This document shows, one piece after another, positions 8,416 through 18,092 of a stretch of DNA of 64,000 nucleotides. The notes under the pieces were generated by a model that made no database searches, was not told the DNA's origin, and saw only the letters and a program-made list of their open reading frames with translations. The position numbers and the translations under genes are program-made. The number at the start of each line of letters is the position of its first letter. Position 1 is the stretch's first letter. The DNA is from Candidatus Parepulonipiscium sp. PG-Nuni2H_MBin01 (GTDB lineage: Bacteria; Bacillota; Clostridia; Lachnospirales; Cellulosilyticaceae). The stretch lies in contig MDJM01000030.1 in assembly GCA_001994995.1 (NCBI GenBank), positions 1 through 64,000 on the forward strand. Reading direction: 5' to 3'.

Positions 8416-11400
8416 TTAATCTAAAAATTTATTGTCTAGCGTACTAGGCACTACTTCTTGTTCTAACTTAAAATAAGCTGCAAATACATCCCTTGCAATT
8501 TGGCTACCAAAGCTACCTAAGTTATCTTCATTATAAACAGAAGTTACTACAACTATTTGAGGGGCATTTACTGGTGCAAATCCGGCGAACCAACTGTGTG
8601 TATGCGAACTCTCTTGCGCTGTACCAGTTTTACCAGCAACATCTATATTTAAATCGCCAAATATACTTCTAGATGTACCTGAATTACCTTGTGTAACATC
8701 TAACATCCCTTGATGGATTAATTTTATATAATCCTCTTCAATATCTAATGAACCAACTACTTTATTATTAGTTGGAATATAAGCCTTAGTATCTTTCTGG
8801 TCATAAATCCCACCAACGATTTTTAAATCATATACAGTTTCTCCATTAGCAAGTGCTGCTATATATCTTGCCATCTGAATAGGCGAGAACGCATTATACC
8901 CTTGTCCAATTGCAGTTCTAACCGTTATACCATCATTCCATTCCATATATATATCTCCTAATAAATATGATGATATAGCCTCAACTAAACCTCTAGCAAC
9001 TTGACCTTCCACTTTAGCTACATATTCTCTATAATCATTTTGTATAGTTTGTAATTTAGAGTATAGATAATTAATTATATCTTGATTATTTCCTTGTCTT
9101 AATTCGGATTCATATAAAGCGGTATAAGCATTTTCATATATTTCTAAAATATCATTTCTAGAAATATTACTCACTACAGATTGTATAACATCCCTAGTTG
9201 CTTCACCTATCATTATAAGTAGTTGCTCCTCCATTTGGTCCATAGTCTTTAATTTTAACGACCTATCTGTAATTTCCGCCATAGTATTATTTACAACTTC
9301 ATTAACAATACTACTAAGATTTAACTGTAAATACCCTTGAATGCTATGGAACGCAACTTCAACCATATTATCAATAGTACTCTCCATTGCAACTTGTAAT
9401 AATTTTTCTAGCTCTCTTTCAGTATCATATCTAACCTGATAGTCAACTTGTCCTTCTATAGTATTTGTATCATAGTAATCTGGAGAGAAAAAACTTTTGC
9501 TAAAAGTCTTAACTACCGCTTCTGTTCTCGTATTTAATCCTACATCGCTCATATCCCTAAGCCCCGTTAGTATTGAGCTAACTGTCTGACGAACTAAACT
9601 ATCTGGTGTAGAAACGTTAGGCTGCTTTTCTGGCAACTCTATACCTGTAGTTTTATTAAGACCAAACTTAATAGCGTAATCGGTAAGCGAATTTATACCT
9701 CCATACGGGTCTGTATATTTCTCTCCAAGTCTAAATGCAACCTCAAAGAAATAGCAGTTACAAGACACCTCTATAGCTTTTTCCAAGTTTATATCTCCGT
9801 GACCTTCACCTGTTAAAGGATATACCCAGCATGCCGGATGAGGTTCTCCAGCTTTTGTATACACTCCTGAACAATTAATTATATCTTCTGGAGTAATAAC
9901 TCCTTCCATAAGCCCAGCAGATGCCGATACCATTTTAAATATAGAACCAGGCGCTTTAATAGTCAATGTTGAACGGTTCCACAACATACTCCTATCATCA
10001 AATAAGGTACTATAGTAGCTATTAAAATTACTAGAGAGCATATTACTATCTACTGAAGGGTAACCAACTAATGCAAGCACTTCACCTGTATTTGTATCAA
10101 TAACAGTTGCTGCTGCACTAAAAGGGTCAATAGCCATTTGTGACGGCTTAAGATAACCGTCTGTTAACTGCTGAATTAAAATATCCTCTCCTGTGCCTGA
10201 TGGGTCTCTTCTAATATTTCTAATCTCCTCATCAGTCAGTTGTAAAGTCCCTTGCTCGCTCATTGCTGCCATAATTTGCTTATCTGTAAGTACTGACTCT
10301 TCTATAGTTATCCATTGTAACAATAAATCTTGTAGCGTCATACTAGATTTAACTACCTCGTCAAATGTATTATATTCTTCCACCAAGTCATCATATATCG
10401 CTTGCTGAAAGCTTCCTTCTTCTGAATTTTGCATTTTACTTACTAATAGTTGACTACACTCAACCATAGAAACAAGCATTTGCCTTGCCGTTACAGGCTC
10501 AATACCTATTCTAGAGCCAGTAAGACGCACAATTAATGCCTCACTTAATCTCTTCTCAATACTATCAAATACAGCTTGTTGTAAATCAATGTCAATAGTT
10601 AAAAAAACATCATTACCTTTAACTGCTGGCTCCTCAAATATAGTGTTAATTTTTCGTCCTACAGTATCTACTTGTATAAGCTCTTTCCCATCTTCACCTT
10701 TTAAAATAGACTCCATAGACTTTTCTATCCCCTCATGACCTACAACATCATCAGCATCATAACCAAGAGGCTCCAGCTCCTGAAATAAAGTATCAGTCAT
10801 AATCCTTGTATACCCTATAATATTACCCATAATCTCACCGTAAGGATAGTATCTACTATACTCAACATCTATACTTACACCCGGAAAATCCATATAATTC
10901 TCTTGCAGAAAAGCAACCGTTTTCTCTGATATATTTGTCGCCACAGTTGGCAGTTTATATTGACGATACGTATATGGATACATAGTCGTTCTAATTGCAA
11001 TAACCTTCCTTGCGTCCTCATTAGTCATAGTGTTAGAAATACCGTACTGTTTATATAAATACTCTATCAGCTCCTCCGCTGGTAGCGCTAATAACTCCTG
11101 TCTATGCTCATGATTATTATATGGAATAGTATACATAAACTGATTAATAGAAGTCCTACTACCCGTATAAATAAACGGCTCCTCTTTTGAAATAGGTATT
11201 GTATCTATATACTCATCACCATTTGATTCTAAAACATTAATAACTTCAAGTAATGTACTATTAAGACTCTTATTATCCACTACTTGTAAGTCGACTTTTA
11301 CAACATATGTGGGTTCATTAATTGCTAAAGAGCGCCCATACCTATCAAATATTAACCCCCTAGTTGCATCAACCTCAATAGTCCTTTCTACTCCCGACTG

Positions 11401-11547
11401 CACCTTATTTATATAATTATCATGCTCTATAATTTGAAGTTGATAAAAGCGTAGTAAAATCACTGAAAATAACATTAGTATACCACTAAACATAAGAATA
11501 AGTCTTTGTGAGAGTACCTCTACCATTTTACTGAGAATTTTTTTCAC
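8416..11547 (-). CDS. mrdA: Penicillin-binding protein 2 (class B transpeptidase), enlarged
   Basis: A 1043-residue class B PBP that cross-links peptidoglycan during elongation as the partner of RodA. One N-terminal membrane helix (about 15-40) is followed by the PBP dimerisation domain with RGLIFDRYGR. The transpeptidase domain has the three active-site motifs: SIFK (Ser535, Lys538), SCN (595-597) and KTG (973-975). Typical PBP2 proteins are 600-750 residues; this one carries two helical-looking insertions, about 330-465 before SxxK and about 660-870 between SxN and KTG. Both keep the frame and have ordinary composition, so they look like real domains; enlarged PBP2 proteins occur in some Lachnospirales (recollection). 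It starts 20 nt after mreD. Confidence 0.95.
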   Translation of the reverse strand: MKKILSKMVEVLSQRLILMFSGILMLFSVILLRFYQLQIIEHDNYINKVQSGVERTIEVDATRGLIFDRYGRSLAINEPTYVVKVDLQVVDNKSLNSTLLEVINVLESNGDEYIDTIPISKEEPFIYTGSRTSINQFMYTIPYNNHEHRQELLALPAEELIEYLYKQYGISNTMTNEDARKVIAIRTTMYPYTYRQYKLPTVATNISEKTVAFLQENYMDFPGVSIDVEYSRYYPYGEIMGNIIGYTRIMTDTLFQELEPLGYDADDVVGHEGIEKSMESILKGEDGKELIQVDTVGRKINTIFEEPAVKGNDVFLTIDIDLQQAVFDSIEKRLSEALIVRLTGSRIGIEPVTARQMLVSMVECSQLLVSKMQNSEEGSFQQAIYDDLVEEYNTFDEVVKSSMTLQDLLLQWITIEESVLTDKQIMAAMSEQGTLQLTDEEIRNIRRDPSGTGEDILIQQLTDGYLKPSQMAIDPFSAAATVIDTNTGEVLALVGYPSVDSNMLSSNFNSYYSTLFDDRSMLWNRSTLTIKAPGSIFKMVSASAGLMEGVITPEDIINCSGVYTKAGEPHPACWVYPLTGEGHGDINLEKAIEVSCNCYFFEVAFRLGEKYTDPYGGINSLTDYAIKFGLNKTTGIELPEKQPNVSTPDSLVRQTVSSILTGLRDMSDVGLNTRTEAVVKTFSKSFFSPDYYDTNTIEGQVDYQVRYDTERELEKLLQVAMESTIDNMVEVAFHSIQGYLQLNLSSIVNEVVNNTMAEITDRSLKLKTMDQMEEQLLIMIGEATRDVIQSVVSNISRNDILEIYENAYTALYESELRQGNNQDIINYLYSKLQTIQNDYREYVAKVEGQVARGLVEAISSYLLGDIYMEWNDGITVRTAIGQGYNAFSPIQMARYIAALANGETVYDLKIVGGIYDQKDTKAYIPTNNKVVGSLDIEEDYIKLIHQGMLDVTQGNSGTSRSIFGDLNIDVAGKTGTAQESSHTHSWFAGFAPVNAPQIVVVTSVYNEDNLGSFGSQIARDVFAAYFKLEQEVVPSTLDNKFLD

Positions 11548-11567
11548 GTCGACCTCCTTTACCGCAG

Positions 11568-12077
11568 TTAAAACATAGTACGAAATCTTCTTTCGTTTGA
11601 CTCTAAACGATAATTCACACCATAGGCTATTTGGTATACAATTAATGTCAACGTAATTGTATATATAAGTTCTGGTATTATAATACTTCTTAAGAAAAAT
11701 CCAAATGCTAACTTACCTCTTAATATATACCCCAATAAATTCATAACACTTATATACAAACTTCCCACTACAGTGCATGCAAATGGAAGTATAAAATTTT
11801 CCCTATAACAATACGGATGTAGCTTACCACAAACGTAACCTAATGTTGTGTAGCTAAACATTGCTGAACCTATTGTTAAACTAAAATTAATATCATATAA
11901 TAAACCTCCAAATAACCCTATTAAAGCCCCTTCCTTACTACCCCGTAGCAAAGCAAAAGATACTACAATCATTACTAAAAAGTTAGGCGAAATTCCACCT
12001 ATGCGGATGTGTTGAAATATTGTAACTTGCAAAACATATGTTAAAGTCATTAAACTTCCTATTACAATTGCTCTCAT
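11568..12077 (-). CDS. mreD: Rod shape-determining protein MreD
   Basis: A 169-residue integral membrane protein with about five hydrophobic segments. It belongs to the elongasome and connects MreC/MreB to the wall enzymes. MreD is poorly conserved in sequence. The call rests on length, hydrophobic profile, the GGISPNFLVMIVVSFALLRG segment typical of the family, and its place between mreC and mrdA. It overlaps mreC by 4 nt (ATGA), indicating translational coupling. Confidence 0.9.
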   Translation of the reverse strand: MRAIVIGSLMTLTYVLQVTIFQHIRIGGISPNFLVMIVVSFALLRGSKEGALIGLFGGLLYDINFSLTIGSAMFSYTTLGYVCGKLHPYCYRENFILPFACTVVGSLYISVMNLLGYILRGKLAFGFFLRSIIIPELIYTITLTLIVYQIAYGVNYRLESNERRFRTMF

Positions 12078-12901
12078 TGTTCCACCTGCTCAGTTGTTGA
12101 AATAATAAGTACATGTTGCAAATTTTGAAAATCTGCAATCGGATCCACGTATGCGTACTGCACTAAACCGTTATCCCCAACAACAACCTCTTGTACCTCT
12201 CCAACTTGTATCCCTGGAGGGTATCTATCACTTAAGTAAGAGGTTATTATTTGGTCTCCTGCTACAATATCAGCGTTTATATTCACTTCCATTATAGCAA
12301 CTCCAGCGCTAGTTAGCTCTATATCACCAGAGAGAATTCCCACGTCGCTACTTCTTACGACCTGAACACTTGCATAACTCCTATCATCAATTATTGATAA
12401 TACAGTTGAAGATAGAGGGTCAGCCTCACTAATATAACCCACTAGCGCACCATTAGCCAAAACAATATCATTTTTAGCTATTCCATTTATAATTCCTTTG
12501 TCAATAATAAAACTTTGATACCAATTACCAGGGTCTTTACCAATCACATTAGCCCCTGATGATGGATACTCCTTATATCTTTGGTCAAGCTCTAATAAAG
12601 ATTTAAGTTGTTCATTTTCAGTTTTAAACTGAGCTAAAATAGCATTTTCATAGCTAAGTTGAGCATTTTCATTTGCTAACACTTCATTAGAATCAATAAG
12701 TGTTTGCATATCCTGAAAATGCTGCAACCCACCAGACACACTTCTTGTAACAAGTGTTATAACCTTCTGAAAAGGATACGTAATTATATCTGCCACAGCA
12801 CTTATTAACGCTATGTCGTATCGTCTCCCTATAAAAGTTAATACCAAAAGTACAACTCCTGATATTATTATCCATTTTTTCTGTTTACGTGATAGTTTCA
12901 A
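12074..12901 (-). CDS. mreC: Rod shape-determining protein MreC
   Basis: A 275-residue bitopic membrane protein. A short basic cytoplasmic end (KLSRKQKKW) and one helix (about 11-27) are followed by a coiled coil (about 65-105) and an external beta domain. That domain has ANVIGKDPGNWYQSFIIDKG, the family's conserved stretch, and DRSYASVQVVRSSDVG. MreC oligomerises outside the membrane and activates PBP2-RodA. It lies 36 nt after mreB and overlaps mreD by 4 nt. Length is normal. Confidence 0.96.
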   Translation of the reverse strand: MKLSRKQKKWIIISGVVLLVLTFIGRRYDIALISAVADIITYPFQKVITLVTRSVSGGLQHFQDMQTLIDSNEVLANENAQLSYENAILAQFKTENEQLKSLLELDQRYKEYPSSGANVIGKDPGNWYQSFIIDKGIINGIAKNDIVLANGALVGYISEADPLSSTVLSIIDDRSYASVQVVRSSDVGILSGDIELTSAGVAIMEVNINADIVAGDQIITSYLSDRYPPGIQVGEVQEVVVGDNGLVQYAYVDPIADFQNLQHVLIISTTEQVEQ

Positions 12902-12937
12902 TCAACTCTCTCCCTATCAATTACTTGGCAGTGCCAA

Positions 12938-13948
12938 TTATTTCTCGTCCGAAAATAGTCCAGCCCACTTTTCAATGTTCTCTAACGCAAGCCCTGTCCC
13001 TCTAGCAACACAATCAAGTGGCTCTTGCGCAATTTTAACAGGCATTCCGGTTTCAAGACTAATTAATGTATCAAGTCCACTAAGGAGTGCTCCTCCACCT
13101 GTTAACATTATTCCACTATCATATATATCAGCAGCAAGCTCTGGTGGAGTCTTTTCTAATGTTGACTTAATTGCCTCTACAATCGAGTTAACTGGTTCCC
13201 TGATGGCATTAGTAATTTCATCTGATACAATAGTTAAAATTTTCGGTAGTCCTGTAACCAAGTCCCTACCTTTAATCTCCATCGTTAGCTCATCATTAAC
13301 TTTATAAGCGGCACCTATAGTAACTTTAATTTGTTCTGCCGTACGCTCCCCAATCATCAAATTATATTCTTTCTTTACATAAGAAACGATATACTCATCA
13401 AACTCATCTCCTGCAATCCTAAGCGATTTACTAGCAACTATTCCCCCCAGTGATATAACCGCAACATCTGTAGTACCACCGCCAATATCCACAACCATAT
13501 TACCCGTAGGCTCTTCAACTCTAAGGTCTGAACCAATTGCTGCTGCCATAGGTTCTTCCATAATAAGAGCCTGCTTTGCCCCCGCTTTGATTGTAGCCTC
13601 TTCAACTGCCCGCCTTTCCACAGTAGTAACACCTGATGGAACACACACAACCACTCTAGGTTTAGCTGAAAACAATGACTGCTTATAAGCCTTTCCAATA
13701 AAATATCTAATCATAGCCTCTGTAGTGCTAAAATCCGCTATAACTCCATCTCTTAAAGGACGAATAGCAATAATATTACCTGGTGTACGTCCTATCATCT
13801 GTTTCGCTTCATCACCTACTGCAAGTATCTGGTTAGTTCTCTCCTTTATCGCAACAACCGATGGCTCATTAACTACAATTCCTCTACCTTTTACAAATAC
13901 TAATGTGTTAGCTGTACCTAAGTCGATACCCATATCTCTTCCAAACAT
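12938..13948 (-). CDS. mreB: Rod shape-determining protein MreB (actin homologue)
   Basis: A 336-residue actin-like ATPase forming membrane-bound filaments that orient side-wall synthesis. Nucleotide-binding motifs: phosphate 1 [14 protein letters not shown] (residues about 6-19), phosphate 2 [18 protein letters not shown], and the adenosine motif [13 protein letters not shown]. First gene of the nine-gene operon down to mgsA, with its own promoter (13979-14007) between radC and mreB. The ATG follows GGAGG. Complete and of normal length. Confidence 0.98.
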   Translation of the reverse strand: MFGRDMGIDLGTANTLVFVKGRGIVVNEPSVVAIKERTNQILAVGDEAKQMIGRTPGNIIAIRPLRDGVIADFSTTEAMIRYFIGKAYKQSLFSAKPRVVVCVPSGVTTVERRAVEEATIKAGAKQALIMEEPMAAAIGSDLRVEEPTGNMVVDIGGGTTDVAVISLGGIVASKSLRIAGDEFDEYIVSYVKKEYNLMIGERTAEQIKVTIGAAYKVNDELTMEIKGRDLVTGLPKILTIVSDEITNAIREPVNSIVEAIKSTLEKTPPELAADIYDSGIMLTGGGALLSGLDTLISLETGMPVKIAQEPLDCVARGTGLALENIEKWAGLFSDEK

Positions 13949-13978
13949 TATTTACCTCCAATATTCATTTATATTAAC

Positions 13979-14007
13979 ATCATACATTGTTTAGATATAT
14001 ATTTCAA
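13979..14007 (-). promoter_or_regulatory. Sigma-A promoter of the mreB-mgsA operon
   Basis: On the minus strand TTGAAA (14007-14002), 17 nt, TATGAT (13984-13979). It sits in the radC-mreB gap about 30 nt before the mreB ATG, giving a short leader. Confidence 0.75.
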
Positions 14008-14016
14008 CAGTATTGA

Positions 14017-14700
14017 TTAAATGACCCCTATGTTTTTTAAACTTTTATAGCAGTTATTACCAATTATAATATGGTCTACTAAAGTAATTTTCATAAACTC
14101 CCCTGCTTTTGCTAATATCTGTGTAAATTCAATATCTGCTCTACTAGGCTCCGGGTCTCCACTAGGATGATTATGGACCACAATTATAGCGTTAGCTGAA
14201 TTTAATAATGCCGTTTTATAAACTTCACGGGGATGAACAACAGTTTCATTAATCGTTCCTACTGAAATACAATCCTTTGAAATAAGTCTTGATTTTACAT
14301 CTAATGAGAGTACATAAAACTCCTCTTGCTCTTTATACTTACATTCTTCCATAAATAACTCCGCGACTTTAGAAGGCTGGGTAAGGTCGACTTTATAAAT
14401 ATCCAAAGGGCGCGTTAATCTACAGGCAATTTCGATAACGGCCATAATTTGCATTGCCTTAATTTCACCTATACCCTCCACTTCAATTAATTTTGTGTAC
14501 TTTAATTTACGCAATGAAGTTATATCACACTCACCTTTATCATTTGTTATTAACTTATTAGCAAGCTCCATCACATTGTATCTTTTAGTACCTTTTCCAA
14601 GGATTATAGCGATAAGGTCTGTATCTGTAAGGCTGTTAATTCCATACTTTTTGTACTTTTCATATGGCATCATTTCGGGTGGATATGAATTCATATTCAT
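14017..14700 (-). CDS. radC: RadC family JAMM-domain protein
   Basis: A 227-residue RadC/YsxA-like protein. The N-terminal helix-hairpin-helix region ends in EVEGIGEIKAMQIMAV. The C-terminal JAMM/MPN domain has the metal-binding motif HNHPSGDPEPSRAD. Despite its name the family's role in DNA repair is not established. In many Firmicutes it stands directly before mreB, as here. The start follows AAGGGGGA. Length and motifs are complete. Confidence 0.93.
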   Translation of the reverse strand: MNMNSYPPEMMPYEKYKKYGINSLTDTDLIAIILGKGTKRYNVMELANKLITNDKGECDITSLRKLKYTKLIEVEGIGEIKAMQIMAVIEIACRLTRPLDIYKVDLTQPSKVAELFMEECKYKEQEEFYVLSLDVKSRLISKDCISVGTINETVVHPREVYKTALLNSANAIIVVHNHPSGDPEPSRADIEFTQILAKAGEFMKITLVDHIIIGNNCYKSLKNIGVI

Positions 14701-14905
14701 CCGTACAGCTTCCCCCTTTAACCAATTAACTAATTGAAATACTTACCGTTTTCAATAAATTTTATACATTTATCACCTATGCCACACAAATTCTTAGCCT
14801 CTATTTCTTTAGTATTGTGTGATAATTGCGCCATTTTTAACCAAATATTTGAAAAAAATTTTTTCTTTATTTTTTGTGGCTTAAACCCTTAGTTTATCTC
14901 TAGAT

Positions 14906-16699
14906 TTACTTCCTTCTTATTAGACATTTATTTGAGTTACCTATTAAATCATTCCGATTACACCTTACTATAGCCTTATACACTAAGCTGTAATTTTCCT
15001 TCTTATTATACTGTAGCAATGCACGTTGCATAGCTTTTTCTTCCACACTTTTAGCCACATAAACCTTCTCTAACGTAAATGGGTCAAGCTCTGTATAATA
15101 CATACAAGTGGCTAGAGTTGAAGGGGTAGGGTAAAAATCTTGAACCTGCTCTGGAATATGTTGTATTTTCTTTAAATATAACGCTAGCTCCACCGCATCC
15201 TCAAGAGTAGCTCCAGGATGTGAACTCATAAAGTATGGTACAACATATTGCTCCTTACCTATTTTTTTAGTTTCATTACTAAACATATTAGTAAATTTTT
15301 CATAAACTTCTCTTTTTGGTTTTCCCATATGCCTTAATGCATTATCCGCAATATGTTCTGGGGCTATTCTAAGTTGTCCGCTAACATGATAAGTAGCAAG
15401 CTCTTTAATAATAGCCTTACTATTTTTATCGGCTAATAAATAATCATATCTAATTCCCGAACGTACAAATACTTTTTTTATTCCTTTAATTTCTCTAATT
15501 TTCCTTAGTGTTCTCATATATACAGTGTGATCAATGTTCATTGACTTACAAGGCGCAGGGTAGAGGCATTTTTTATTTCTACATGTGCCATGAGTAACAG
15601 CTTTTGTACATTGCGCTTGGCTAAAATTGGCAGTAGGCCCTCCTACGTCATGAATATAACCTTTAAACTTAGGGTGCAAAGTCATCTTTGTCGCTTCTTC
15701 TATCATAGAGTTTTCACTACGACCCTGTACTGTACGCCCTTGGTGGAACGTAAGTGCACAAAAGCTGCAACTGCCAAAACATCCTCTGTTGCTGGTAATG
15801 CTAAATAAAATTTCTTTAATTGCGGGTATTTCTTGTGTGTAAATTGGGTGGGGCGCATTCATAAATGGTAGCTCATAAATATCATCAAGCTCCAGAGTAG
15901 TAAGTGGTTTGCTAGGTGGATTTTGTACAACATAGCCCATTTTTCCATAACTTTCTATAAGAGGCTTTGCTGTGTAGGCATCAGTATTATTATATTGTAT
16001 TACAAAACTTTTACAATATTCAATTTTGTTTTGGGACGCTGCTTCGTAAGTTGGTAATTCTATCCCTTCATATACCATATCTAGTGTTTTAGTTTTATAT
16101 GTGGTTCCTGCTATAAAGGTAATATGTTTAACATCTATACCGCTTTCTAACGCCTGCGCTAATTCCACAACTGAAGTTTCGCTCATCCCATATAAAAGTA
16201 AATCAGCTCCTGAGTCGATTAATATAGATCTTCTAACTTTATTATCCCAATAATCATAATGGGCTAATCTTCTAAGGCTAGCTTCAATCCCCCCAATTAT
16301 AATTGGCACATCTTTATAAGCTGCCCTTGCCAAACCGCTATATACTATAACTGCTCTATCAGGCCTTTTTCCTATAACTCCACCTTCTGTGTAAGCATCT
16401 TGTTTACGCCGCTTTTTATTAACGCTATAATGATTAACCATTGAATCAATATTACCAGAACCAATAAGAAATCCTAATCGTGGTTTGCCAAAACGTTTAA
16501 AATCACTGCAATCTTTCCAATTAGGTTGTGAAAGTATTGCTACACTATAACCATACCTTTCTAGAACTCGTCCTATTATAGCAGTTCCAAACGAGCAATG
16601 ATCAATATACGCATCTCCTGTTACTAGTACAAAATCAACACTCTTAACTGCTCGCTGTTCTAACTCTTCTTTACTTACTGGTAAAAACATTAAATACAC
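14906..16699 (-). CDS. YgiQ family radical SAM protein
   Basis: A 597-residue member of the YgiQ/UPF0313 radical-SAM family. The 4Fe-4S cluster motif is CFGSCSFCALTFHQGR (CxxxCxxC) near residue 308. An N-terminal cobalamin-binding-like Rossmann region (VLVTGDAYIDHCSFGTAII) and a C-terminal extension with QVQDFYPTPST are both characteristic. The substrate and reaction are unknown. It starts 18 nt after the RsmF-type gene and is probably co-transcribed with it. The C-terminus ends in a short basic tail. Complete, of normal length. Confidence 0.93.
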   Translation of the reverse strand: MYLMFLPVSKEELEQRAVKSVDFVLVTGDAYIDHCSFGTAIIGRVLERYGYSVAILSQPNWKDCSDFKRFGKPRLGFLIGSGNIDSMVNHYSVNKKRRKQDAYTEGGVIGKRPDRAVIVYSGLARAAYKDVPIIIGGIEASLRRLAHYDYWDNKVRRSILIDSGADLLLYGMSETSVVELAQALESGIDVKHITFIAGTTYKTKTLDMVYEGIELPTYEAASQNKIEYCKSFVIQYNNTDAYTAKPLIESYGKMGYVVQNPPSKPLTTLELDDIYELPFMNAPHPIYTQEIPAIKEILFSITSNRGCFGSCSFCALTFHQGRTVQGRSENSMIEEATKMTLHPKFKGYIHDVGGPTANFSQAQCTKAVTHGTCRNKKCLYPAPCKSMNIDHTVYMRTLRKIREIKGIKKVFVRSGIRYDYLLADKNSKAIIKELATYHVSGQLRIAPEHIADNALRHMGKPKREVYEKFTNMFSNETKKIGKEQYVVPYFMSSHPGATLEDAVELALYLKKIQHIPEQVQDFYPTPSTLATCMYYTELDPFTLEKVYVAKSVEEKAMQRALLQYNKKENYSLVYKAIVRCNRNDLIGNSNKCLIRRK

Positions 16700-16717
16700 C
16701 CACCTATCAAAATAATT

Positions 16718-18040
16718 TTAACTAATCCTCCAGCTCGCTGGATACTGGTTTTTTAACATATGATTTTGTGACTTAGCCCAGCCAAGCGGATAACCATCTA
16801 CACAAATAACATAATAACCTTTAGGTTTATCAACCAACAAAGTCTCTCCTTTTAAATACTTTACTATATTTGCATCACTTAACATAAAGTCAATAGTGTT
16901 TTTATATAGCTCTTTAGCATATGCAATACTTAATGCATGAGAAGGCTCAAACCTATTTTTCTTAATCTCCCCTAATAGCAATCCACTCCTAAGCACACGT
17001 ATTTTATTTGCACATGGCATATTTTTTGACACTAAATAAACTCTCCCATCTATCTCCATAACTGGCTCAGATAAAGGTATATAAGTGTTAGCATGTATAA
17101 ATTCCGCTACTAGCTTATAGTCACTAATACATCTATTAGCACCAACATATTGGCTTGTTAAATTATTGCCATTTTTTTTATACATTAAACATAAAAAATG
17201 CCCTTCTCCATCTAAAAGGTGTGGCCATAATCTTAATGAATTATTCTCTCCGCTACGTATCCCACCAACAGCAGTCATACTTACTGATTCAAAATTAGCA
17301 TTGTCGTTTAAAAAATTTCTTATAATATGTTCATTTTCATCAGCAGAAAAAGTACATGTAGAATACATCATATATCCACCTGGTTTTAACAATTTACCTG
17401 CATTAATTAATATTTCTTGTTGCAACCCACTAAAATCTTGGCTACCCCAATTTTTTATAGCTTTATTATCTTTTTTAAACATTCCTTCTCCAGAACATGG
17501 CGCATCTATTAAGATTTTATCAAAAAACCCTTCCCACACACTAGCTAATTTTTCTGGACTCTCGCTTATTACCATAGCTTGGTTAATCCCAAAATTATCA
17601 AGGTTTTTAACTAATGCTTTGGCGCGAGATGCACTAATATCATTAGAAACAAGTATGCCATCACAGCCTAACTTAGCCCCCACTTGGGTACTTTTACCGC
17701 CCGGAGCCGCACATAAATCTAAAACATAGTCATCTTTTTCTATAGGCAAATATGCTGCTGGTGACATAGCACTCGGCTCTTGAATATAATATAGCCCAGC
17801 GAAATAGTATGGATGCTTAGTAACTTTTTCATTACAATAATAGAATCCTTCACGGCACCACGGCACCGGCTTAGTATTAAATGGATTGATTTTATTCCAT
17901 TCCTCTAAACTAATTTTACTCGTATTCACTCTCAAACCTTGAAAAATAGGTTTATTAAACGATTTTATATAATCATCAAACTCATCATTTAGTAACTGCT
18001 TCATCTTTTGCTCAAACTGTATTGGTAACATTTTATACAT
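16718..18040 (-). CDS. RsmF-type 16S rRNA m5C methyltransferase (NOL1/NOP2/Sun family)
   Basis: A 440-residue SAM-dependent methyltransferase making 5-methylcytosine in 16S rRNA. The SAM site is DLCAAPGGKSTQVGA. The two catalytic cysteines lie in DAPCSGEGMF and YSTCTFSADENE. A C-terminal domain of about 130 residues (with GLLLGEIKKNRFEPSHALS) is the PUA-like RNA-binding region of the RsmF group, which separates it from RsmB elsewhere in this window. The ATG at 18031 (fourth codon) is better spaced from the AAGG sequence than the one at 18040, so the true product may be three residues shorter. Upstream of the YgiQ gene in one likely transcript. Confidence 0.92.
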   Translation of the reverse strand: MYKMLPIQFEQKMKQLLNDEFDDYIKSFNKPIFQGLRVNTSKISLEEWNKINPFNTKPVPWCREGFYYCNEKVTKHPYYFAGLYYIQEPSAMSPAAYLPIEKDDYVLDLCAAPGGKSTQVGAKLGCDGILVSNDISASRAKALVKNLDNFGINQAMVISESPEKLASVWEGFFDKILIDAPCSGEGMFKKDNKAIKNWGSQDFSGLQQEILINAGKLLKPGGYMMYSTCTFSADENEHIIRNFLNDNANFESVSMTAVGGIRSGENNSLRLWPHLLDGEGHFLCLMYKKNGNNLTSQYVGANRCISDYKLVAEFIHANTYIPLSEPVMEIDGRVYLVSKNMPCANKIRVLRSGLLLGEIKKNRFEPSHALSIAYAKELYKNTIDFMLSDANIVKYLKGETLLVDKPKGYYVICVDGYPLGWAKSQNHMLKNQYPASWRIS

Positions 18041-18057
18041 CCTTATCTTCTATACAT

Positions 18058-18092
18058 AATTAAGAGGAGTACAATACTCCTCCAACTTAATT
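18058..18092 (-). terminator. Stem-loop overlapping the end of the degenerate M23 gene
   Basis: Nested inverted repeats: GAGGAGTA / TACTCCTC (18064-18071 and 18075-18082) inside AATTAAG / CTTAATT (18058-18064 and 18086-18092). The stop codon of the minus-strand gene at 18087 lies in the outer arm. There is no clean T-run, so termination is probable but not certain. Confidence 0.5.

Noticed and set aside
12813-13307. Plus-strand ORF opposite mreC/mreB
   Set aside because: Shadow of well-conserved mreB/mreC coding frames. No ribosome-binding site; low-complexity Ser-rich product.
14730-14834. 34-codon minus-strand ORF between the YgiQ-type gene and radC
   Set aside because: It begins with ATG but has no Shine-Dalgarno and no terminator, and the peptide resembles nothing. 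It could be real but cannot be supported.
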